From Cruorifilaria tuberocauda (Eukaryota; Nematoda; Chromadorea; Rhabditida; Onchocercidae): a stretch of 32,456 bases of DNA. Made by a program: the position numbers and the translations under genes. The notes beneath the pieces are model-generated. The model made no database searches. It was not told the origin of the DNA and saw nothing but the letters and a program-made list of their open reading frames with translations. Of the stretch, positions 21,409 through 29,568 are shown piece after piece. Every line of letters begins with the position of its first letter. Position 1 is the first letter of the stretch. Location: assembly GCA_013365365.1 (NCBI GenBank), contig JABVXU010000603.1:1-32456 (forward strand). The letters are read 5' to 3'.

Positions 21409-21648
21409 TCATGCCATTTTCTTATATTTTCCAAATAATCTGAATTTAATATATCGAAGATGTGAACAAAGCATTTTTGTATTCAATCCTTTTCCTGATT
21501 TGATTGAAACTTTAATTCGATTGATAGCATAATCCACGGGTTTATCATGGATCGTGTTCTGAATTGCAAGCTCGTGATCCGGAAAGAATATCTCAACAGT
21601 TGTTATCATTTCAGAAACTTGTTTGAAATATACCGTGTAAAGTACCAT
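21409..21648 (-). CDS. Possible 79-residue protein, unknown function
   Basis: A complete ATG-to-TGA frame of 79 residues with mixed composition, unlike the low-complexity frames elsewhere. It begins MVLYTVYFKQVSEMITTVEI and ends in a basic FRLFGKYKKMA. An in-frame TAA lies three codons upstream of the ATG, so this is the first possible start. The segment is GC-richer than its flanks. I see no signal peptide, membrane helix or known motif. No splice acceptor or partner exon is convincing. About three frames of this length are expected by chance in the window, so support is limited; a decayed gene copy is an alternative, given the partial duplicate just downstream. Confidence 0.3.
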   Translation of the reverse strand: MVLYTVYFKQVSEMITTVEIFFPDHELAIQNTIHDKPVDYAINRIKVSIKSGKGLNTKMLCSHLRYIKFRLFGKYKKMA

Positions 21649-21660
21649 TAAAGCTTAAAT

Positions 21661-22099
21661 TTGTTTTACTTTGAAAATATTTCGTTTATTTACTTTCTCT
21701 CTCTCTACGATAACATGACACATTATATAAAATCTCCATGATACCGATCAGCAAGGCTAGCAACAACGACAAATACCCATTAGCACTTTGAGCGCACTTG
21801 TCGTATCAATGAAACTGATAAGATTGGAGGTAATGAAAAGAAAAACGAAAAAGAAATGAAATGAGTAAATCGAATTATAATAAACGAAACAATTTAATTA
21901 TAATTTGAAAATTCATTTCATTAAGAATAATCAAATGAAAACGGAAAAATTGAAATTCATGATTATTGAAAACAACGATAATGAAATTCCAAATCAATTA
22001 TCTATAAAATCTTTTAATATTTTCCTGTTTATATTTGTTTTATTCGTTGCTTTGTAGTGAAATATTGATTATAATAATATTTAACTGAAATTATCATTG
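21661..22099. other. Spacer, no supported gene
   Basis: A somewhat GC-richer patch at 21725-21800 (gcaaggctagcaacaacgac) has no open frame of note. The rest is AT-rich. Confidence 0.45.
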
Positions 22100-22182
22100 T
22101 TTAAATTAACTGAAATTACAATATGTCCGATGCAGAGATATTATCCTTGTGCTAGACATTTTGTAATTTCAGTTAATTTAAA
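22100..22182. other. Hairpin with 28-bp stem and 27-nt loop
   Basis: 22100-22127 (TTTAAATTAACTGAAATTAC...) is complementary to 22155-22182 at 27 of 28 positions; the mismatch is a T-T near the loop. The loop is 22128-22154. The size fits a small-RNA precursor hairpin as well as a short foldback element. It lies about 950 bases beyond the stop codon of the membrane-protein gene. Confidence 0.85.
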
Positions 22183-22898
22183 TAAGCGAAAATGACAATA
22201 TTCCTTTTTCTTTCTTCCATCTTTTTAGCTTAAAATTAAATTTATATTAAAAACTTGAAATTATAAATCGAATTAGCAATGAAATGATGGACAAAGCCGA
22301 AGAATAAGGTAAAGTACGACTTTTATTATACAATAAATTTTTTAGAAAAATGAGAAAATTGTTGATTTTACAAACAAAAAATCAATAAATAAATTCAACA
22401 AATGTACTTATTCGTCATTTTTACTTATCCATTCATTATTTTTTTTACATATTTTTATAATGTAATTTAAACGGAAGACGTATGGAACAATAAAGGATAT
22501 TGTTTCGATATAATATTTTGTTGTGATCCGGTCGTTGCGCCTTTCCAAGTTGAATAACTCTAAATAAAACTTAATGAAAAATTAATTAACTAAATAATAA
22601 ATGATTATTATGAATTGAAACTTACGAATCAACAATGGATTCGTTAAATCATTATCATGACTATAGATCATTAAGCAAATAAAAAAACAAATAAATAAAC
22701 TTATTTTCAACTTTAAAAGAAAATTTAATGTACTGCTTCATTTTTATAAGAAATCTACTTCTATGTAAAATTAATTAAAGCTTTAATTAAATCATCCTTA
22801 AACAAGAATTGCAATTTCAATAGCATTTGGGAGGAAAAATAAACTTAATTGCTGAAATTGAAAAAAATAAAACAATTTACCATCACTTTTTCTCTCCA
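22183..22898. other. AT-rich stretch downstream of the gene
   Basis: No exon is visible. The first minus-strand AATAAA found downstream of the membrane-protein stop lies far away, near 22321, so the poly(A) site may use a variant signal such as AATGAA (complement at about 22738). Confidence 0.4.
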
Positions 22899-22938
22899 TG
22901 TATGTGCATGTATGTGTGTGTGTGTTTGTGTGTATGTG
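22899..22938. repeat. (TG)n microsatellite
   Basis: TG units with CATGTATG variants on the plus strand. Confidence 0.9.
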
Positions 22939-23134
22939 AAAAAATTGAAAAACCTTTTAAAATTTTTGCAGCTCAATTTGATAGTGCTTATGTACAGCTA
23001 TGAAATAGAAGTATGAGATAATACAGTAACGAAGCGGAAGTTGTCCGGTCCGGATTCGATCCGGAAGTCTTTAAAAAGAAAGAAAAATTAGTGACAAACA
23101 GACGTACAGACAATTCCGGACAATATCATGTTAT

Positions 23135-23336
23135 TCATGATTCTCTAGCAGTAGTTACCTGACGGTATTGAACACTTCCGGATGACTCTGGATAACTGCC
23201 TTGTTGATTCTGTGATTGCGGATAATCCGGTTGAAAAGCATACATTGGTGGCGGTGCTACGTAAGCAGGTTGCGTGTGCATAGATGATTGCAGGATAGGT
23301 GTTTCCAAGCTAGGAACGTTAGCACTACGTGGTTGT
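23135..23336 (-). CDS. Last exon: Pro/Gln-rich tail with PPMY
   Basis: Behind the acceptor ATTATTTTTCCAG, one base completes a split codon and 66 codons follow to TGA at 23137-23135. The frame is Pro/Gln/Ser/Tyr-rich (THTQPAYVAPPPMYAF-like core and SQNQQGSYPESSGSVQYRQ) and the DNA is GC-richer than its surroundings, which sets it apart from chance open runs. A good donor (CAG/GTAACT, GT at 23158-23157) lies nine codons before the stop, so an alternative downstream end is possible. Confidence 0.65.
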
Positions 23337-25284
23337 CTGGAAAAATAATCCGTGTTTCCTTGAAATTTGGAAACGTTTAAATTGTTCAGATAAAATATCT
23401 AAACGATTACGTCAAAGAAATCTTAAAACTCTCAACGTAATCGTTATTAGATCACGATTTTTATGGTTTAATAGATTTTTAAGGATAATTAATTTAAAAA
23501 TAAAACAGTAATTCGAAGATTTCATCTGAGGAAATTTCAAAAATTCATATTTAAACTTTTAATTCGATTATTTAATAATTTTGAAGAAAGCATGATATTA
23601 TAAAAATAATTATTTTTGTATATTCTATCTTATCTCAAAGATTATCGTCAAAGATTATCATGATCACGTATTAGGTACGACAATGATATGTATGCGTGAT
23701 CTTATAGATGATGTTAATTTTTGAAAATTTAAAATAAATGGATTTAACTTTTAATTTTATCAATAACAACTAACTGATGTGGAAATGGTGATTTCTCACT
23801 CTTCAGTGACGTATAGGTTGCAGTTGGCGCACGTAAAATACTAGCCGTTCTGGATGTAGTATTACTGTTTATACGCCTTTGCTTTTCACTCCTTCTCATC
23901 TAAAGTAATTTCGCAGAAATCATCGAATATATTACGGTGATAATGAAGTGCATCTTTCTAATATGATTTCCGGTTGACGGTATAATCAATATATGAATGA
24001 ATTAACCGGAACAATGTTTGTACTCAATTAAGAATCATTGAAATATTCGGTATTACTTATTTGTTAATTTAATTTCCATATCTTTCCATCTAAAGTAATT
24101 TCATATAAATCCGAAAAGTGCATCTTTCTAATATGATTTCCGGTTGGCAGCATACATTAATGATAATTACCCTGAATGAATCAACCGGAACAATGGTTGT
24201 ACTCAATTAACAATCATTGAAATATCCTGTATTAGTCATTTGTTAATTCAATTTCTGATATTTAAAATTGTAAATGAACGAAATATAATTAAGTAAAGAA
24301 AATCCATTATTGAAAGATAACTTAACTTATCAAATTTGGATTAATTTCAATTTGAATTTAAATTGTTGAATATATAAATATATTTATCTAAGGTGAAACA
24401 AACGAACGAATCTTGAAAAATACATCTAACAAAGATATCTTTTTATTGAAAAGAAATCAAAATTGTTAAAAGAATTTTTGATTTGTCAATAATAACGATA
24501 TACGATTAACAATAATAAATAAATAAATAAATAAATAAACAATAAAGTTAATCACTTCATGATCATATAGTGGAAAACCCTTTTAACTTACCCTTTTAAC
24601 AAATCCGAAGTAAATAATTGCCCCACATAATCCGAAAAACAGGATACCGGCAATTACTATTGCAAATATTATACCTACCTGAAAGAAAAAAGAATAAAAT
24701 AAAAAATGTTAAATTATATCTTTTCACAGTATTCCAAGAATAATCTTATTAAATAATCTTTATTAAATAACCTTATAAAGAAGTAATACTAATCAATAAA
24801 TGAAGTAAATAATAGTTATAACTATAAAGGAAAAAGGATGGTTAAGATTTTTTGAATAGTATTTTGCAGAGTAAGTTAGTATCTTAGCATTGTTAAAATT
24901 TCAATATATTACTTAATGATATAACTTATTGTGATAAGTGCAAAAAAGTATAAAGCTTTCAAATGAAACGATAAAATGTGGTGTTAAAACAAGCTAAATT
25001 CTAATTAGCATTTAACGATGTTTTCAAGCCTTAACGATATATCGTTGTTAAATGCGTTTCCATTGCTCAATGGATTGTTGATTTTAAAATTTAAAAGAGA
25101 AATTCATTTGATAATCGAATTCACATTTTAACAATGATAACATTCGGCTTTCATGAAATAAAAAGGAAAAAACAAATTATTGATGAGCAGTGATAAAATT
25201 AAAACAAACTTGATAAGCGTAATAGCCACTGGAATAACTTGTAGTATAGCCATCAGTATACTGATAAATACTGTTATAAGCCAT
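23135..25284 (-). CDS. Small single-pass membrane protein with PPxY tail
   Basis: Proposed exons, 5-prime to 3-prime on the minus strand: 25284-25210, 24678-24592, 23899-23800, possibly 23525-23507, and 23336-23135. Translation of this model gives about 160 residues. Residues 1-25 are tyrosine-rich (eight Tyr), without Cys or a cleavable signal. Residues 26-52 form one hydrophobic helix (VGIIFAIVIAGILFFGLCGA...). A basic cluster (KRMRRSEKQRR) follows at once, so by the positive-inside rule the C-terminus is cytoplasmic. The tail is Ser/Thr/Pro/Gln-rich and has PPMY, a PPxY motif of the kind bound by WW domains of Nedd4-type ligases, near residue 125. An in-frame TGA lies directly before the ATG. 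Exons 1-3 join in phase 0. I do not recognise the family; WBP1/VOPP1- or Shisa-like proteins share the layout but have Cys-rich ectodomains, which this lacks. Confidence 0.6.
23507..23525 (-). CDS. Hypothetical 19-nt microexon
   Basis: Exon 3 leaves one spare base, but the open frame of the last exon needs two. A 19-base exon behind a strong acceptor (AAATTTCCTCAG) would correct the phase exactly and add NEIFELL. Its donor (ACT/GTTTTA) is weak. The alternative is a weak donor within exon 3 (TATAC/GTCACT). Confidence 0.3.
23800..23899 (-). CDS. Exon 3: basic juxtamembrane and Ser/Thr-rich segment
   Basis: One hundred bases from ATTACTTTAG to AAGA/GTGAGA, giving 33 codons and one spare base: MRRSEKQRRINSNTTSRTAS and onward to TATYTSLK. 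If the donor were skipped the frame would run about a dozen codons further into a stop. The same acceptor has been copied 190 bases upstream. Confidence 0.6.
23897..24260. repeat. 190-bp tandem duplication in intron 2
   Basis: Copy 1 (23897-24078) and copy 2 (24087-24260) both begin CATCTAAAGTAATTTC and share ATGATTTCCGGTTG, AACCGGAACAATGgTTGTACT and following blocks. The left edge falls three bases inside exon 3, so the splice acceptor is duplicated. Each copy also holds an inverted repeat, TTCCGGTT and AACCGGAA, preserved although the loops between them have diverged. Confidence 0.92.
24515..24543. repeat. (AAAT)n microsatellite
   Basis: About seven AAAT units inside intron 2, just beyond the duplication and about 50 bases from exon 2. 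Confidence 0.95.
24592..24678 (-). CDS. Exon 2: transmembrane helix
   Basis: Twenty-nine codons between a strong acceptor (TTTCTTTCAG) and a consensus donor (AGG/GTAAGTT). The exon encodes almost exactly one transmembrane helix plus the first Lys-Arg of the stop-transfer signal. This is the best-supported exon of the window. Confidence 0.75.
25210..25284 (-). CDS. Exon 1: Tyr-rich N-terminus
   Basis: Starts at ATG 25284-25282 and ends at CAA followed by GTTTGT, an acceptable nematode donor, after 25 codons in phase 0. The codons give MAYNSIYQYTDGYTTSYSSG and five more residues. The reverse strand is open as well (46-codon Met frame 25183-25323), because Tyr codons read as Ile/Val on the other strand; the phase-0 join to exon 2 favours the minus reading. 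Confidence 0.55.
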
Positions 25285-25551
25285 TCAACGAATAATATTA
25301 AATCAGTGCTTGATAATCTTTAGTCGTTTTAATAAAACAAAAATTCAGTTCAATTCAATATAATAATTAATTTAATGATTTGATAGATTACTTATATGAA
25401 ATTTATTCAAAAATCGTTCAGAAGAAGGAAAAGTCATACTTGTTGAATTTTAAAAGAAATTAAAAAGCAATTAAAATTAAAAATTGTTCAAATATTGACG
25501 TAAAATAATTGAAAGTGATAATAATAGCAATAATTATCGATTAGGTGACAG

Positions 25552-26027
25552 GTGAATATTTTAGTTTGTTAGATATTGATGACGATGATGATGATGAAGC
25601 ATATGATAGTTATATACCTGTGGTAGAAGAAGATGAAGAAAAGAGCTTACTATTGGCAAAAGTAAACAAAACGATGTAAATGTAAATAATGTACAAGAGA
25701 TTGAATTAGAATTGTTGTCTTAAGAGTGTTTGTTAAAATGAGAAACAAAAGAATCGAAAAGAAATGAAAAAAAAAGAAATATGGAAGTAAATATTAAGAG
25801 AGATAGATGAAAAAGAAGAGGGAAAAAAAGATAAGGAAAAAGAGGTAAAATTAAAATATGATTAACAAAAAAAGAAGTTAAGTGTTGAAAGAGTAGTGAG
25901 AAAGGAAGAGAAAGAGGAAGAAAAAAAGTTGAAAACTTTTCTTTTTTTACAGGAAAAGGAACAGTTCTGCTTGATATGCACTGAAAAAGCTCAATGTGCT
26001 CGTTTTATTCAATACATTAACAAATAA
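25552..26027 (+). CDS. Partial plus-strand gene: acidic exon plus Cys-containing terminal exon
   Basis: Proposed exons are 25552-25661 and 25953-26027, joined in phase 0 across a 291-base intron. The first is open after an acceptor-like GTGACAG and encodes GEYFSLLDIDDDDDDEAYD and then SYIPVVEEDEEKSLLLAK, ending at AAA/GTAAAC. The second follows an excellent acceptor (CTTTTCTTTTTTTACAG) and encodes 24 residues, EKEQFCLICTEKAQC and then ARFIQYINK, to a TAA. A CxxC pair plus a third Cys is visible, but I recognise no domain. There is no start codon, so at least one upstream exon would be needed; it would overlap the region of exon 1 of the minus-strand gene. The Asp run may be partly a GAT microsatellite. 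The terminal exon is the more credible part. Confidence 0.35.
25662..25952. other. Purine-rich putative intron
   Basis: Between the two proposed plus-strand exons the plus strand is rich in A and G (about 25750-25935) and turns into a pyrimidine run before TTTACAG. A second frame, shifted by one relative to the upstream exon, stays open for about 16 codons at 25674-25722, so a frameshifted coding remnant is an alternative reading. Confidence 0.4.
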
Positions 26028-26118
26028 ATCGTTTGCATTATGAAATAGATTGCATTCCGTCATATTATCAGCAAAATATTCGTAATTCTTATTCATTTCG
26101 TCACTTTAAATGTATTTC

Positions 26119-26335
26119 TTCAAATGATAAATCAATCAATCAATATTGCTATGTAAATGTACATAACCAATCAAATGATAGACCGAAATCAGTTAATATT
26201 GCTATGTAAAAGTGTGTAACCATTCAAATGGAAAATCAATCAATATTGCTATATAGATGAACGTATCCATTCAAATGAAAAATTAATATTATTGTGTAAA
26301 TGAAATGAATATATTCATTTAAATAGAAAATTAAC
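26119..26335. repeat. Minisatellite, about 50-bp unit, 4-5 copies
   Basis: CAAATGA-type unit starts recur near 26121, 26172, 26225, 26272 and 26318, each followed by AATCAATcAATATTGCTATGT-like sequence. Unit length varies from 46 to 53 and the copies are diverged, the last most strongly. Confidence 0.88.
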
Positions 26336-26644
26336 TGTTATCATTTCAATATCTGGCATTTATTAAGCGATTAAATAAATATTATTATTTATTTAGTATT
26401 CATGTTTAATGCTTATCAAAGAATCGTTTTATGATTAACAAAACTTGAAAAAATTCGCAATTTTAATAATTATTCCCATCTTTCTTTTTTTCTTATTTTT
26501 ACAAATTTTGATAACATGTACTGCATGAGAATAGCATGATGAATAGCTGTAGAGTTTGAAAAACTGGTAATAACTTAGATCGAATATCCTATGATTATCA
26601 ATATAATTTATCGTGTTAAATTGTCGTAAGATTCAGTCTAGTTA

Positions 26645-26806
26645 GCAGCTGATACATTGGATAAAAAGAAGCCGACAGAGGATTTTAATTGAAAACAGGA
26701 AGAAATTCATAAGCTTAGATTAGAACATAATCTGGATAACTTTCACAAGCTAGAGTTATAAGCTGTTAAGTTGGAATCGAATGGGAGTAACTATTTGAAG
26801 TATTAA
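26645..26806 (+). pseudogene. Possible decayed coding fragment
   Basis: One plus-strand frame reads AADTLDKKKPTEDFN, stop, KQEEIHKLRLEHNLDNFHKL and EL, stop, then AVKLESNGSNYLKY and a final stop. The three pieces share a helix-like Lys/Glu/Leu composition and continue in the same frame through two internal stops (26690 and 26759), as in a decayed gene. No intact parent is in the window and I do not recognise the family. A different plus frame is open for 25 codons over the first part, so chance is not excluded. Confidence 0.22.
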
Positions 26807-29409
26807 TAAAACGAAATGAATTTGATTGAAATGTTTCTAATTATACTTCTTTTTTCTTTTTTTAATAGTCTATTCATATCTTAAATTATTTTACGATCTG
26901 TATTTTTCCTCAGTTCAAGATTAGGTTTGAAGATTTAACAATTTGATAATTGATTTCGAAAAATATAAATATATATGCTTTTCATATTTATATCGTTGTT
27001 AATCTAAAATCAATAAATGAATTGATTTGATGAGTTATATTCTTGGAAAATAGTAATATATTCATAGCTATTTTTATGCAAAAGTTAATTGATAAAAAAA
27101 AATGAAATGAACAATTAATCAATGATAATACTTTTTAATAGTTCTAGCAAACAAAAAAAAAAAATTTAAGAAAACAATTGTTTTCTCTTTCTCGATTTTT
27201 ATGATAGCAATAAATTTTTTTTATTGCAAGCTTTATTCCGATTAAATTCTTGCTTAGCGAATATCATTTAACCATCGATATATAATTGATATCAGTTGGA
27301 AAAATCAACATTTCAATTGTTTGCACAAACTTTAATTCTATTATTACTAAAATTTCACATCAGCTATTTACAATATCCATTATCCATTAAATGTTCTGCG
27401 CTATTTTAATCACGATATTATAAGAATTATTAAATTATCAAATTCATTAATAGATTCATTATTAAATTATTAAATTTGTTTATTATTATTATTAAATTCA
27501 TTTATTTGCAAGAGTGAATAGTATGTTTTACTTGAGAAAATTCGAGGAATTTTATTAAAATAATAGTTTAATAATCAATAAAAATCTGGAACAATCTAAA
27601 GAAATATGACTTTTAAAATTCTTTTTTTTTTTTTCAATGATTGATATATTGAAAGATAGGAAAAGTAAAGCATAGCAAATTTAAAATGATATCAAATAAG
27701 CAGTATAGCTGACATTTTTATTGATTTTTAAATTATTATTTTATTAAAATTTCATTGAGCAAAAATTTGTTTTTTCTTCATTTACTTTCTTTCTCTTTGT
27801 TTAATATATGTTAACTTTTCAAGGAATCGTTTGTTATTGCGTAATAAAGTGATAATGAAAATTCTCAACAAAATTTTTAATTTCTCTAAATGAAATTATT
27901 ATTCCTGAGCAGTAAGTGAAAATAGTTGATAAGAGAAAAATTAATCATGGAAATGTTAAATTCTGTTTTTCACTTATACACACATTTTATGAGTTTCAAT
28001 CATTAATATTTTACAAGTAATAGGCAAATTGTAAGTAATTTGATTTATGTAGTAAACAATTAAAAATGTTTTTAATTTATATTAAGTGGAAAAAGCAGTA
28101 AGCAATTGGCAAATTCAAGTAGTTTTTTCAAGTATATTTTGCAAAAATCAGATAATAATTAGTTGTAAATGATTCTAACAAAAGATTAATTATTGTTTCA
28201 ATTTTACTTCACTTACCTACCTGTAATTGGAATTACTTATCTGTAATTAACATTATTCCTATCAATGATTACATAGCTTTTTATTCGAAAATTCCCTCAT
28301 TCAGGTAAAAATTATTTTATGAAAATCGAAAATTTCATTCAAGTAAATTATACTGTTAAATAATATTTCGTTAATATGCAAATTACAAAATCTGCTTAAT
28401 ATTATTTAGATTAAATAAGCAATGATATTTATTATTATTCTCATCCCATTTTTATTTTCAAATAAATGAGATATAAATTAGAAAATAAAATTTCCTTTTT
28501 TATTGTTAGAACAAATTTTCCATACTTTTTTAAAGTTATTGTAAGTTTTCTAAGGTATTTGTCATTTAAAAGCAGTAAAATAAAGTTGATTAAAATGAAA
28601 TTGCAAATTTTCCAACAATTACCAGTGAAATGCCATTAACCAATATGTTATTTGTAAGTATTTAGTAGTTAATTATTATTAAGTATTTAATTAATTAAGT
28701 GTTAATTATCATTCAAAAAAATTTTTTTATTTTCCCTTCTGTTTTTTTTTACTTCTTTTTAAACTTAATAAATTAATATTGCCTCCTGATTAGTAAATGA
28801 TTATAGATTAAATGATAATTTAAACGATGAACTGTTAGTAACGCGTGTAAATTAAATAATCGTATCATTTATACAATTAATTAAGATTATATTATGAATT
28901 CGATTTCATATTTCGTATTTCATATTTCAATTCGATTTTATATTCCATTTTTCGACAATATTTAATAATATCAGTGATTAGGAAGTTTATTTTAGCTTAT
29001 CCCATTGATAACAAAAAATCATTTATTATCTTTTTTTCGTTTTTCCGATGAATTAGAATAAGTTAGCTAGCATGGAATAATTTCGTTCTTGTACGAATTA
29101 AAATTTTAATATTAGTCAATAATTGCAACTGATAATAAGTTATACTCAATTTTCGATAATTAAGGACTAATTAATTGGAACTTTTGAAATCAATGAAACA
29201 AATGACTTATTCGTTGGCAAATTGCTATTTATCAGCGATTAATTGAGATTTTTTTTCGAATAAATTATTCGTTAAATTTCTTACAGTTATGAATTAGTGA
29301 TTTATAATTTACAGCTATACTTTAAATTGGATATCCTAATTTAATTACCTGCAGGTTTCAGTATTTAATTATATTATATTAATTGTGTATTAATTAGTGA
29401 TTCGTATTT
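26807..29409. other. AT-rich stretch, no supported gene
   Basis: Unique AT-rich DNA. Near 28205-28216 the minus strand has overlapping donor words (ACAG/GTAGGTAAGTGA), which could mark the end of an upstream non-coding exon of the minus-strand gene, but nothing confirms it. A short tandem repeat of TTTCATATTTCG-like words occurs at 28889-28930. Confidence 0.45.
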
Positions 29410-29568
29410 ATGCAATTTCATGGAAATAATAAACAAGCTGGTTTATTTCAATTATCGGAATTCATTATGATAATGAACACTAATAAGACAATGATTGCAA
29501 CTGTTTCTGGAAATGATTGTTTCTCGATCCTGGAAAAACTCATTCCGTTTAATTTAATTTCTGGTTAA
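29410..29568 (+). CDS. Possible 52-residue small ORF, unknown
   Basis: An ATG-to-TAA frame of 52 codons with mixed composition (MQFHGNNKQAGLFQLSEF, later MIATVSGNDCFSILEKLIPF). An in-frame TGA lies four codons upstream. No signal peptide, clear membrane helix or motif is visible, and there is no neighbouring exon. It is more protein-like than the low-complexity frames, but its length alone is not significant. Confidence 0.2.
   Translation: MQFHGNNKQAGLFQLSEFIMIMNTNKTMIATVSGNDCFSILEKLIPFNLISG

Noticed and set aside
23044..23064. tRNA T-arm-like CCGGATTCGATCCGG
   Set aside because: The loop and stem lengths do not fit a T arm, and no acceptor stem, D arm or anticodon arm surrounds it.
23329..23511. 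60-codon plus frame
   Set aside because: It lies opposite the last-exon acceptor and intron of the minus-strand gene and has no splice or composition support.
28190..28240. Overlapping strong donor words on the minus strand
   Set aside because: Recorded only as a remark: no acceptor, open frame or transcript start could be tied to them, and GTAAGT words are common in the TGTAAGTAATT-type repeats of this window.
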